NCBI RefSeq assembly: GCF_020073815.1
Contig: NZ_JAIQZJ010000024.1
Coordinates: 1-46,243 of the forward strand
Direction of reading: 5' to 3'
DNA: 46,243 nucleotides
DNA from: Nocardioides mangrovi
Lineage (GTDB): Bacteria; Actinomycetota; Actinomycetes; Propionibacteriales; Nocardioidaceae
Notes under the pieces: generated by a model
What the model was told of the DNA's origin: nothing
The model's database searches: none
Seen by the model: only the letters and a program-made list of their open reading frames with translations
Shown: positions 39,473-46,243 of the stretch, piece by piece
Position numbering within the stretch: position 1 is the first letter of the stretch
Layout of the letters: each line of letters starts with the position of its first letter
Program-made: the position numbers and the translations under genes

Positions 39473-40432
39473 TCACTCCTCGGGTTCCTCGGGTTCGTCG
39501 GGCGCCGCGCCGTCGCGGTCGGCCCACTCCAGCAGCGGGGCGATGTCGAAGACGTGGTCGTCGATGTCGGCGTGCAGGTCCCCGAGCTCGGCGAACCGGT
39601 CGGGCACGGTGAAGATCGTGAGGTCGCGCGGGTCGGCGTCGTCGACCTCGTCCCAGCGGATCGGGGTGGAGACGCGGGCGTCCGGCAGGCCGCGGACGGA
39701 GTAGGCCGCCGCGATCGTGTGGTCGCGGGTGTTCTGGTTGTAGTCGACGAAGAGGTGGTGCGGGTCGCGGTCCTTCTTCCACCACAGCGTCGTCACGTCG
39801 TCGGGCGCGCGCCGCTCGATCTCACGGGCGAAGGCGTGGGCGGCGCGGCGGACGTCCGGGAAGCCGTGGTCGGGCGCGATGCGGACGTAGACGTGCATGC
39901 CCTTGCTGCCGCTGGTCTTCGGGTAGCCGACCGCGCCGAGCTCGTCGAGGACCTCGTGGACGACGTGCGCGACCCGGCGTACCTGGTCGTAGTCGCTCAG
40001 CGGCCCGGGGTCGAGGTCGATGCGCCACTCGTCGGGCTCCTCGGTGTGACCCCGACGGCTGTTCCAGGGGTGGAACTCGACGGTCGACATCTGCACCGCC
40101 CAGATCACGCTGCCGAGCTCGGTGACGCAGAGCTCGTCGGCGGTGCGGTTCCAGCGCGGGAAGTGCAGCTGCACGGTCTCGACCCACGGCGGCGCGCCCG
40201 CAGGGAGCCGCTTCTGGTGGACCTTGTCGCCGGCGAGCCCCTTCGGGAATCGGTGGAGCATGCAGGGCCGCTCGAAGAGGGCGTTGACGATGCCGGGCCC
40301 CACGGCGAGGTAGTACTCGACCAGGTCCAGCTTGGTCGCCCCCGACTCGGGGAAGTAGACGCGGTCGGGGTTGCTCACCCGCACCACCCGGTCATCGACC
40401 TCGATCTCGACCGCGGGCGGCTTGGACGGCAT
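39473..40432 (-). CDS. Stand-alone LigD-type polymerase/primase
   Basis: 319 residues of the archaeo-eukaryotic primase superfamily, corresponding to the polymerase domain of LigD in non-homologous end joining. RVYFPESGATKLDLVEYY opens the domain, the metal-binding pair is in EWRIDLDPG, and TSGSKGMHVYVRI and HHLFVDYNQN follow. No ligase or nuclease domain is attached and no Ku gene is in the window. ATG at 40432 with TACGCT 6 nt upstream. The Glu/Pro-rich C-terminus is probably disordered. Confidence 0.92.
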   Translation of the reverse strand: MPSKPPAVEIEVDDRVVRVSNPDRVYFPESGATKLDLVEYYLAVGPGIVNALFERPCMLHRFPKGLAGDKVHQKRLPAGAPPWVETVQLHFPRWNRTADELCVTELGSVIWAVQMSTVEFHPWNSRRGHTEEPDEWRIDLDPGPLSDYDQVRRVAHVVHEVLDELGAVGYPKTSGSKGMHVYVRIAPDHGFPDVRRAAHAFAREIERRAPDDVTTLWWKKDRDPHHLFVDYNQNTRDHTIAAAYSVRGLPDARVSTPIRWDEVDDADPRDLTIFTVPDRFAELGDLHADIDDHVFDIAPLLEWADRDGAAPDEPEEPEE

Positions 40433-40438
40433 GCGGTC

Positions 40439-40465
40439 AGCGTAGGGGGAACCCCCGGCTACGGT
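40439..40465. promoter_or_regulatory. Back-to-back leaderless promoters
   Basis: Minus-strand TACGCT (40444-40439), 6 nt before the LigD-polymerase ATG. Plus-strand TACGGT (40460-40465), 6 nt before the ATPase GTG. The whole divergent region is 39 bp, so polymerase binding at one must interfere with the other. Confidence 0.6.
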
Positions 40466-40471
40466 GCGGAC

Positions 40472-41203
40472 GTGGACTTCGACCAGCCGCCCGTGGTGCG
40501 CGTGTCCGTCGAGGACGACCTGCCCGGCGACGCCTGGCCGGGGACGGTCCCGGCGGTCGCGCAGCTCGTGCGCGAGGGGCTCGACCTGTCGCCGTTCGTC
40601 ACCTTTCTGGTCGGCGAGAACGGCACGGGCAAGTCCACGATCGTCGAGGCGGTCGCCGAAGCGTTCGGGCTCGGCGCGGAGGGTGGTTCGACCGGCAGCC
40701 AGCACTCGACGCGCAGGTCGGAGTCGCCGCTGGGCCGGGCGCTCCACCTCCAACGCGGTCTCGCGGCGAGCCGCCGGGGCTTCTTCCTGCGAGCGGAGAC
40801 CATGCACGGCTTCTACAGCTACCTCGAGGACAACCCGGCACCGGTGCGCCATGGGCCGCCCGAGCCGGCCTTCCACGAGATGAGCCACGGCGAGTCGTTC
40901 CTCGAGGTGCTGCGCACCCGCTTCGATGCCCCCGGCTTCTACTGCCTGGACGAGCCGGAGGCGGCGCTGTCCTTCTCCTCGACGCTCGCGCTGATCGGAG
41001 CCCTCGGCCGGATCGTCGAGAGCGGGGGCCAGGTCCTGTGCGCGACCCACTCACCCGTGCTGGCGGCGATGCCCGGCGCGACCATCCTCGAGGTGGGCGA
41101 CTGGGGCCTCCGCCGTACGACGTGGGAGGAGCTCGACCTCGTGCACCACTGGAAGGCCTACCTCGACGCGCCCGCCCGCTACCTGCGGCACGTGCTGGAC
41201 TGA
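40472..41203 (+). CDS. SMC/RecF-like ABC ATPase
   Basis: 243 residues. Walker A LVGENGTGKST (about 47-57), signature MSHGES, Walker B FYCLDEPEAALS and H-loop ATHSP make a complete ABC-type ATPase of the AAA_21 (SMC/RecF-like) group without long coiled coils. HSTRRSESPLG may be a mobile loop. Start GTG at 40472 with TACGGT 6 nt upstream. Role unknown; divergence from LigD-polymerase suggests DNA repair or defence. Confidence 0.88.
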   Translation: MDFDQPPVVRVSVEDDLPGDAWPGTVPAVAQLVREGLDLSPFVTFLVGENGTGKSTIVEAVAEAFGLGAEGGSTGSQHSTRRSESPLGRALHLQRGLAASRRGFFLRAETMHGFYSYLEDNPAPVRHGPPEPAFHEMSHGESFLEVLRTRFDAPGFYCLDEPEAALSFSSTLALIGALGRIVESGGQVLCATHSPVLAAMPGATILEVGDWGLRRTTWEELDLVHHWKAYLDAPARYLRHVLD

Positions 41204-41213
41204 ACCGGCCGGC

Positions 41214-42608
41214 TCAGCCCTTGCGCAGCACCGCGATGAACATCGCGTCGGTGCCGTGCCGGTGCGGCCAGAGCTGGACGGTGCCGTCCAGCGGGCCGGC
41301 GCAGTCCGGGACGTCCGGGAGGAGCGCGGTCGCGTCGCCGAGGGTGACGTCGCGGCGGCGCTCGAGGACCGCGGTGACCACCTCGCTGGTCTCGGCGAGC
41401 AACGGTGAGCAGGTCGCGTAGACGACGACGCCGCCGGGGCGGGTCAGGTCGAGGGCCGCGCCCACCAGCTGCCGCTGCAGCCGGACCAGCTCGACCACGT
41501 CCTCGGGCTTGCGACGCCAGCGCGCCTCGGGCCGCCGCCGCAGCGCACCGAGGCCGGTGCACGGGGCGTCGACGAGGACCCGGTCGAAGACCGCGTAGCG
41601 GTACGGCGGGGCGGTGCCGTCGGCAGCGACCACGCCCGCGACCCCGGGCGACCCCGCGAGGGCGCGGCGGACCAGGCCGGCCCGGTGCACCTGCCGCTCG
41701 GAGCCCACGATCCGGGCTCCACGCTCGGCCGCGAGCGCGGCGAGCAGGGCGGCCTTGCCGCCAGGCCCGGCGCAGAGGTCGAGCCAGTGCTGGTCGCGAC
41801 CCTCGATCGGCGCCGCCGCGGCCGCGATCGCCACCAGCTGGGAGCCCTCGTCCTGGACGCCCGCGCGACCCTCCGCGACGGCCGGGATGCCCCCCGGGTC
41901 GCCACCCTCCATGACCACGCCGTACGGCGAGAAGCGGGTCGGCGTGCCGGGCAGCTCGTCGCGCGTGGAGCGGCCCGGGCGGGCCACCAGGGTGACGCTG
42001 GGCGAGACGTTGTCGGCCGCGAGCAGGTCGTAGAGCTCGGCGGCTCCGACGGCCTCACGCAGCTCGTCCACCACCCAGCGCGGGTGGCTGTAGGCGGTGG
42101 CGGCGAACCGGGTCGGTGCGACCCGCGGGTCGGGCGCGACCCGGCCGATCCACTCCGTCAGCGGGTGCTCGGAGACGCGGCGCAGCACGGCGTTGGCGAA
42201 GCCGGCGGCGCCGGCGCCGACCCGGTCGCGGACCAGGTCGACGGTGGTGCTGATCGCGGCGTGCACCGGCACCCGCATCGCGAGCAGCTGGTGCGTGCCG
42301 AGCCGCAGCGCGTCGAGGACCTTCGCCTCGACCTTGCTGAGCGGCCGGTCGATGCAGGCCGCGAGGATCGCGTCGTAGGTCCCGCGGCGACGGATGGTGC
42401 CGGCCGCGAGCTCGGTCGCGAATGCGGCGTCGCGGCCACTGAGGCCGTGCTGGCGGAGCAGCCCGGGCAGCACCAGGTTGGTGTAGGCGCCGTCGACCCG
42501 GACCGCCTTGAGGACCTCGAACGCGACGAACCGCGCCGGGTCGATCCTGGCCCGGGGCCCGGTCGAGCCGGCCCGGCGTTGCTGCCCCCGTGGACGGGGC
42601 TCAGTCAT
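41214..42608 (-). CDS. rsmB: 16S rRNA m5C967 methyltransferase
   Basis: 464 residues. N-terminal NusB-like RNA-binding domain (about 26-160: FVAFEVLKAVRVDGAYTNLVLPGLL) and C-terminal SAM methyltransferase with LCAGPGGKAALLA. The two catalytic Cys are in VDAPCTGLGALRRRPEARWR and YATCSP. ATG at 42608 overlaps the end of an 11-codon leader ORF. Ends 11 bp from the convergent ATPase gene. Confidence 0.95.
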   Translation of the reverse strand: MTEPRPRGQQRRAGSTGPRARIDPARFVAFEVLKAVRVDGAYTNLVLPGLLRQHGLSGRDAAFATELAAGTIRRRGTYDAILAACIDRPLSKVEAKVLDALRLGTHQLLAMRVPVHAAISTTVDLVRDRVGAGAAGFANAVLRRVSEHPLTEWIGRVAPDPRVAPTRFAATAYSHPRWVVDELREAVGAAELYDLLAADNVSPSVTLVARPGRSTRDELPGTPTRFSPYGVVMEGGDPGGIPAVAEGRAGVQDEGSQLVAIAAAAAPIEGRDQHWLDLCAGPGGKAALLAALAAERGARIVGSERQVHRAGLVRRALAGSPGVAGVVAADGTAPPYRYAVFDRVLVDAPCTGLGALRRRPEARWRRKPEDVVELVRLQRQLVGAALDLTRPGGVVVYATCSPLLAETSEVVTAVLERRRDVTLGDATALLPDVPDCAGPLDGTVQLWPHRHGTDAMFIAVLRKG

Positions 42609-42636
42609 CCTCGACGCGCTCCGACGGGAAGGTCAT
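42601..42636 (-). CDS. Possible leaderless 11-residue leader peptide of rsmB
   Basis: ATG at 42636 reads MTFPSERVEDD then TGA, ending 8 nt inside rsmB (ATGACTGA overlap). A TACGGT -10 lies exactly 6 nt before this ATG, the same layout as other starts here. Ribosomes ending this ORF would be placed at the rsmB start, which otherwise has only GAGG abutting the ATG. Confidence 0.5.
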   Translation of the reverse strand: MTFPSERVEDD

Positions 42637-42642
42637 GGGACG

Positions 42643-42648
42643 ACCGTA
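42643..42648 (-). promoter_or_regulatory. -10 of the rsmB leader promoter
   Basis: TACGGT on the minus strand, 6 nt before the leader ATG at 42636 and in the short gap after fmt. Confidence 0.5.
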
Positions 42649-42661
42649 GCGATCAGATGGT

Positions 42662-43588
42662 TCAGGATTCATCGAAATGGGCCCCCGTCTCGATGCGCAG
42701 ACCTCGGGCCCAGTCGGCGGCGTCCATCGCGCGCTTGCCGGGTGCCTGCACCTGGCCGAGCCGGACCGCGGTGGTGCCGGTCCCGACGACCACGTCGCGC
42801 TTGCCGACCGCGAGCTCGCCGGGCGCGAGCGCGCCGTCGACGAGGGTGACCGGGCCGAGCTTGAGGCGCGCGCCGTCGAGCTCGGTCCAGGCGCCGGGCG
42901 CGGGCGTGCAGGCGCGGACCTGACGGTCGACGGCCACCGCCGGACGCGACCAGTCGACCCGGGCGTCCTCCACCTCGATCTTGGGCGCGTAGGACAGGCC
43001 CTCCGGCTGCTGCGGCCGCGCGTCGACCGCGCCGTCGGCAAGGCCGTCGAGGGTCGCGACCAGCAGTCCGGCGCCGCCCTCCGCGAGCCGGGCGAGCAGG
43101 TCGCCGGCCGTGTCCGTCGGGCGGATCCGCTCGGTCATCACCCCGAAGGTCGGCCCCGCGTCCAGCTCCTTCACGATCCGGAACGTGGTGGCGCCGGTGA
43201 CCTCGTCGCCGGCCCACAGCGAGTGCTGGACAGGAGCGGCGCCGCGCCAGGCGGGCAGCACCGAGAAGTGCAGGTTGACCCAGCCCAGCGGCGGGATGTC
43301 GAGGGCCGACTGCGGCAGGAGGGCGCCGTACGCGACCACCGGGCAGCAGTCGGGGGCGAGAGCCCGCAGCTGCTCCTGGAAGTCGGGGTCGCGGGGGTGC
43401 GCGGGCTTCAGGACCGGTACGCCGAGCTCGGCGGCCCGGTCCGCGACCGGGCTCGCCACGAGGCTGCGACCGCGGCCGGCGGGCGCGTCCGGACGGGTGA
43501 CGACCCCGGCCAGCTCGTGGTCGGACTCGGCGATGGCGTCGAGGGCCGGGAGGGCGACCTCGGGGGTGCCGGCGAAGACCAGCCTCAC
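42662..43588 (-). CDS. fmt: Methionyl-tRNA formyltransferase
   Basis: Formylates initiator Met-tRNA. 308 residues. VFAGTPEVALPALDAI begins the Rossmann domain; the catalytic region is NLHFSVLPAWRGAAPVQHSLWAGDEVTGATTFRI, with Asn, His and Asp in place. The C-terminal OB-like tRNA-binding domain follows residue 205. The GTG start at 43588 overlaps the def stop as GTGA. Confidence 0.96.
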   Translation of the reverse strand: MRLVFAGTPEVALPALDAIAESDHELAGVVTRPDAPAGRGRSLVASPVADRAAELGVPVLKPAHPRDPDFQEQLRALAPDCCPVVAYGALLPQSALDIPPLGWVNLHFSVLPAWRGAAPVQHSLWAGDEVTGATTFRIVKELDAGPTFGVMTERIRPTDTAGDLLARLAEGGAGLLVATLDGLADGAVDARPQQPEGLSYAPKIEVEDARVDWSRPAVAVDRQVRACTPAPGAWTELDGARLKLGPVTLVDGALAPGELAVGKRDVVVGTGTTAVRLGQVQAPGKRAMDAADWARGLRIETGAHFDES

Positions 43589-44130
43589 CGCGCGGACCCG
43601 AAGGTCGGGTGCGGCGAGACCTTGACGGTCGGCTGGTCGAGGCCGAACCACTCCGCCTCGCGGATCGCCTTCATCGCGGCCTTGCGGGCGTCGGCGTCGA
43701 GCCGGTCGACGAAGAGGACGCCGTCGAGGTGGTCGGTCTCGTGCTGGATCGCGCGGGCGAGCAGGTCGGAGCCCTCGACGACGATCGGCCCGCCGTGCAT
43801 GTCGAAGCCGCGGGCCACCACGAGGCGGGCCCGCTTGCAGTCGAAGCTGAGGTCCGGGATCGACAGGCAGCCCTCGGGGCCGTCCTGGATCTCCTCGCCC
43901 AGGTCGAGCGACGGGTTGACGAGGTGGCCGACCTCGCCGTCGACGTACCAGGTGAAGACACGCAGCCCGACGCCGATCTGGGGGGCCGCGAGGCCCGCGC
44001 CCGGAGCGGCACGCATGGTGTCGGTGAGGTCCTCGACGAGACGCCGCAGCTCCTTGTCGAAGTCGACGACCTCGGCCGCGGGCTTGCGCAGGATCGGGTC
44101 CCCGAAGAGGCGGATCGGCTGGATGGGCAC
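43585..44130 (-). CDS. def: Peptide deformylase
   Basis: Removes the N-formyl group from new proteins. 181 residues with all three motifs: GAGLAAPQIG, EGCLSIP (metal Cys) and QHETDHLDG (HExxH metal site). GTG start at 44130 with TAGACT 6 nt upstream, so leaderless. Translationally coupled to fmt, which places addition and removal of formyl in one unit. Confidence 0.97.
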   Translation of the reverse strand: MPIQPIRLFGDPILRKPAAEVVDFDKELRRLVEDLTDTMRAAPGAGLAAPQIGVGLRVFTWYVDGEVGHLVNPSLDLGEEIQDGPEGCLSIPDLSFDCKRARLVVARGFDMHGGPIVVEGSDLLARAIQHETDHLDGVLFVDRLDADARKAAMKAIREAEWFGLDQPTVKVSPHPTFGSAR

Positions 44131-44136
44131 CCGGCA

Positions 44137-44142
44137 AGTCTA
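44137..44142 (-). promoter_or_regulatory. -10 of leaderless def-fmt promoter
   Basis: TAGACT on the minus strand, 6 nt before the GTG at 44130. Confidence 0.6.
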
Positions 44143-44160
44143 GAGAGGCCCCCGGCCGGG

Positions 44161-46188
44161 TCAGAGGGTCGGTGGGTCGACCTGGATCCGCACCGGGTCG
44201 AGCTTGCGGCTCGAGCGCACTCGCTGCAGCTCGCCCAGCGCCGTCGACAGCTGGGCACCCTGGGCCCGCGGGACGCGGACGACGAGGCGGCACTCCCCCT
44301 CACCGACGTCGACCGGGCCGAGCAGCTCGGCCGCGGCGGGAGCGGCGAGCAGCGTGACCGCGTCGTCGACCGCGCCCGGGTCACCGGTGATGGTGGCCAG
44401 GCGGCTGGCCGGCGGCAGGTGCGCCTCCACCCGGTCCGCGGTCTCGCGGGCGGCGAAGCCGGCCGGGTCCCACCGCACCAGGGCCTGGAGGGCCGGGTGG
44501 GCGGGATCGCCGACCGCCACGACGCGCCCGCCACGGGCGACGAGGGCGGCGGCACCGGCCCATCGGCGCAGGGCCTCCTCGCCCGCGCGCAGGTCGATCC
44601 GCGAGAGCAGGAGCCAGGTGTCGAGCAGCACCACGGCGGCGTAGCCGCCCTCGACCACCGGCTCGGCGCCCGGCGTGGCGACGACGATCTGCGGACCGGG
44701 CGGGACGGTGGCCAGCACGGCGTCGCCGGAGCTGGTGCGCACCCGGGTGTTGGCGAAGGCCCGGCCGAGCTCCTCCGCCGTCCGGGCGTCGCCGAGGACG
44801 GGTGCGCGGAGCCCCCGGTGGCCGCACTCGGGGCAGGCCCAGTCCTCGGCGACCGTGCCGCACCAGCGGCAGGCGGGCGGGGTGGTGGGGCCGGTGAGCG
44901 CGAGCGGGCCCTGGCAGGCGCCGCAGCGGGCCGGCGTACGGCACCGCTCGCAGGCGAGCGACGTGACGTAGCCGAGGCGCGGGGTCTGGACGAGGACCGG
45001 CCCCTGCGCGAGCGCGTCGCGGACCGCGGTGTGGACCTCCCGCGGGATGCGTGAGGCGCGCCCGTGCACGTCCTTGATGGAGGGATCTCCGGCGATGCTG
45101 ACCGTGACGCGGCGGCGTACCTCCTCCCGGCTCGGGCCGAGCTCCTGGGCCCAGCCCGTGCGCAGGAGGTACTCCGACTCGACGGTCCGCACGAAGCCAC
45201 CGACCAGCGCGGCCGCGCCCTCCCGCTCGGCTCGCAGGAGCAGCGTCTCGCGCGTGTGGGGGTAGGGAGCGCGCGGCTCGGCGTGCAGGTCGTCGCCGTC
45301 GTCCCAGCAGACGACGAGCCCGAGGTCGTGGACCGGCGCGAAGCTCGCGCCGCGGGTGCCGACCACGACGCGGCGCGCGTCCCGGCTGATCGCGAGGAAG
45401 TCGCGGTAGCGGCGGGCCGGGCCGGCCTCGGCGGTGAGCGTGACGTGCCGCTCGGGACCGAGGACGTCGGCGAGCGCCCGGTCGACCCGCGCGACGTCCT
45501 TGCCGTCGGGGACGCAGACGAGGGCGCCCCGGCCGGAGGCGAGCGTCGCGGCGACGGCGTGGGCGACCAGGAGCGGCCAGTCGGTGGCCGGCGCGGCCGC
45601 CCAGACCGCGCGGGGCGACCCGCCGGAGGCCAGGTGGCGCAGGTAGGCCGCACCCGGCTCGTGACCCGTCCAGGCTGCCTCTCCGGCGGCGGCGTCGTGC
45701 CGCCACTCCCCCGGCTCGGGCCAGCTCGCGTCCTTCTCGGTGGTCGCGTGCCGCTGCGGGACGGCCAGCCGCAGCACGTCGGCGCGGCTGCCGGCGTACC
45801 GCTCGGCGAGCTCGGCGCTGAGCGCGGCCACCTGGGGGGCGAGCACCGGCTCGGGGCTGATCACCCGCCGCAGCGACGCCAGCTGGCCGGTGTGGTCGGA
45901 GCTGGCGGCGCGGGCCACGAGGTAGCCGTCGACGTCCTGGCCCGCGAAGCGCACCTTGACCCGGACGCCGGGCTGCGCGGCGTCGGCCATGGACTCGGGC
46001 ACGGCGTAGTCGAAGGGCCGGTCCAGGTGCGCGAGGGGCACGTCGACCAGCACCCGCGCCACCGGGTCGACCGAGGCGACGGCCGCGGCGGCGGCCTTGC
46101 GCGCCCGGGTCTCCCGGGCGCGGGCCTGGGACGCCTTGACCTGCTGGCGGACCAGCCCGGGCAGGAGCTCGGGCTGGTCCTCGGTCAT
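44161..46188 (-). CDS. priA: PriA-like primosomal protein, helicase motifs lost
   Basis: 675 residues. The N-terminal DNA-binding domain (about 40-150, VARVLVDVPLAHLDRPFDYAVPE) is typical PriA. The two Cys4 zinc clusters are complete: CERC...CGAC and CRWC...CPEC. Walker A (GxGKT) is missing where expected, around PATDWPLLVAHAVAATLASGRG. The DEAH box is replaced by CWDDGDD. It therefore should not work as an ATP-driven helicase, as is known for actinobacterial PriA. ATG at 46188; a TAGAAC-like -10 is 7 nt upstream. Confidence 0.93.
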   Translation of the reverse strand: MTEDQPELLPGLVRQQVKASQARARETRARKAAAAAVASVDPVARVLVDVPLAHLDRPFDYAVPESMADAAQPGVRVKVRFAGQDVDGYLVARAASSDHTGQLASLRRVISPEPVLAPQVAALSAELAERYAGSRADVLRLAVPQRHATTEKDASWPEPGEWRHDAAAGEAAWTGHEPGAAYLRHLASGGSPRAVWAAAPATDWPLLVAHAVAATLASGRGALVCVPDGKDVARVDRALADVLGPERHVTLTAEAGPARRYRDFLAISRDARRVVVGTRGASFAPVHDLGLVVCWDDGDDLHAEPRAPYPHTRETLLLRAEREGAAALVGGFVRTVESEYLLRTGWAQELGPSREEVRRRVTVSIAGDPSIKDVHGRASRIPREVHTAVRDALAQGPVLVQTPRLGYVTSLACERCRTPARCGACQGPLALTGPTTPPACRWCGTVAEDWACPECGHRGLRAPVLGDARTAEELGRAFANTRVRTSSGDAVLATVPPGPQIVVATPGAEPVVEGGYAAVVLLDTWLLLSRIDLRAGEEALRRWAGAAALVARGGRVVAVGDPAHPALQALVRWDPAGFAARETADRVEAHLPPASRLATITGDPGAVDDAVTLLAAPAAAELLGPVDVGEGECRLVVRVPRAQGAQLSTALGELQRVRSSRKLDPVRIQVDPPTL

Positions 46189-46243
46189 GCGCGCAGTTCT
46201 ACCAGCGCCAGCGGACGGTCCGGCAAATGCGCGAGTCGGCGCA

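Noticed and set aside
1..46243. CRISPR arrays and tRNA genes
   Set aside because: No regularly spaced repeats with unique spacers and no tRNA-like cloverleaf sequence were noticed on reading; a tRNAscan-SE run would be decisive for tRNAs.
1..46243. Frequent GTCGTACG-type words through the window
   Set aside because: They fall mostly inside genes at Val/Arg/Tyr codons in varying frames, with no spacing or strand pattern; composition alone could explain them.

Overview
The window is a high-GC actinobacterial chromosome segment. GTG, TTG and other rare starts, dense 1-4 nt gene overlaps, a mycothiol-dependent-type enzyme and the gene orders infC-rpmI-rplT-trmH-pheST, argCJBDFRGH and priA-def-fmt-rsmB-rpe-rib-his all fit Actinobacteria. 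The protein wording resembles Nocardioidaceae, but that genus-level guess is inference.

Layout. Positions 1-56 are the 5' end of a 16S rRNA gene read leftwards, with two promoters at 270-432. Positions 440-10091 (minus) are one tight ten-gene run: argC-J-B-D-F-R-G, a Nudix gene, argH and a 3-methyladenine glycosylase gene ending 7 bp from the rrn promoter. An ARG box sits at the argC start. Positions 10159-12848 (plus) hold a DinB/MDMPI-type enzyme and a DrrAB-like ABC exporter whose promoter carries three 11-bp direct repeats. Positions 12919-20359 (minus) are pheS-pheT-aldo/keto reductase-SARP regulator. Then (minus) come a PAS histidine kinase, a secreted GH31 enzyme with sulfoquinovosidase residues, trmH, rplT, rpmI, infC (ATC start) and an SseB-like gene. 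Positions 26924-29122 (plus) hold a membrane protein, a PLP deaminase/aldolase-like enzyme and a small kinase. Positions 29127-35048 (minus) hold FMN riboswitch-ribD-ribE-pnuX-ribBA-ribH, then hisE-hisG and a PH-like membrane protein. Next (minus) are an MFS transporter and rpe.

The most unusual feature is at 36981-38855. A lower-GC cassette of about 1.8 kb with two genes (HEPN-like and DUF262) is bounded by 21-bp direct repeats. The repeats are codons of the rpe 5' end. The far repeat is still joined to a second, orphaned rpe start with its own promoter, so the cassette split rpe and supplied a substitute promoter and start codon. No recombinase gene is present.

The right end holds a DUF1801 gene, a zinc-ribbon gene, a stand-alone LigD polymerase gene divergent from an SMC-like ATPase gene, then rsmB (with an 11-codon overlapping leader ORF), fmt, def and a degenerate priA.

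A recurring architecture runs through the window. A -10 element of form TANNNT lies 6-9 nt before an ATG or GTG, which predicts leaderless mRNAs for at least a dozen transcription units, including pheS, hisE, rpe, def and the histidine kinase.
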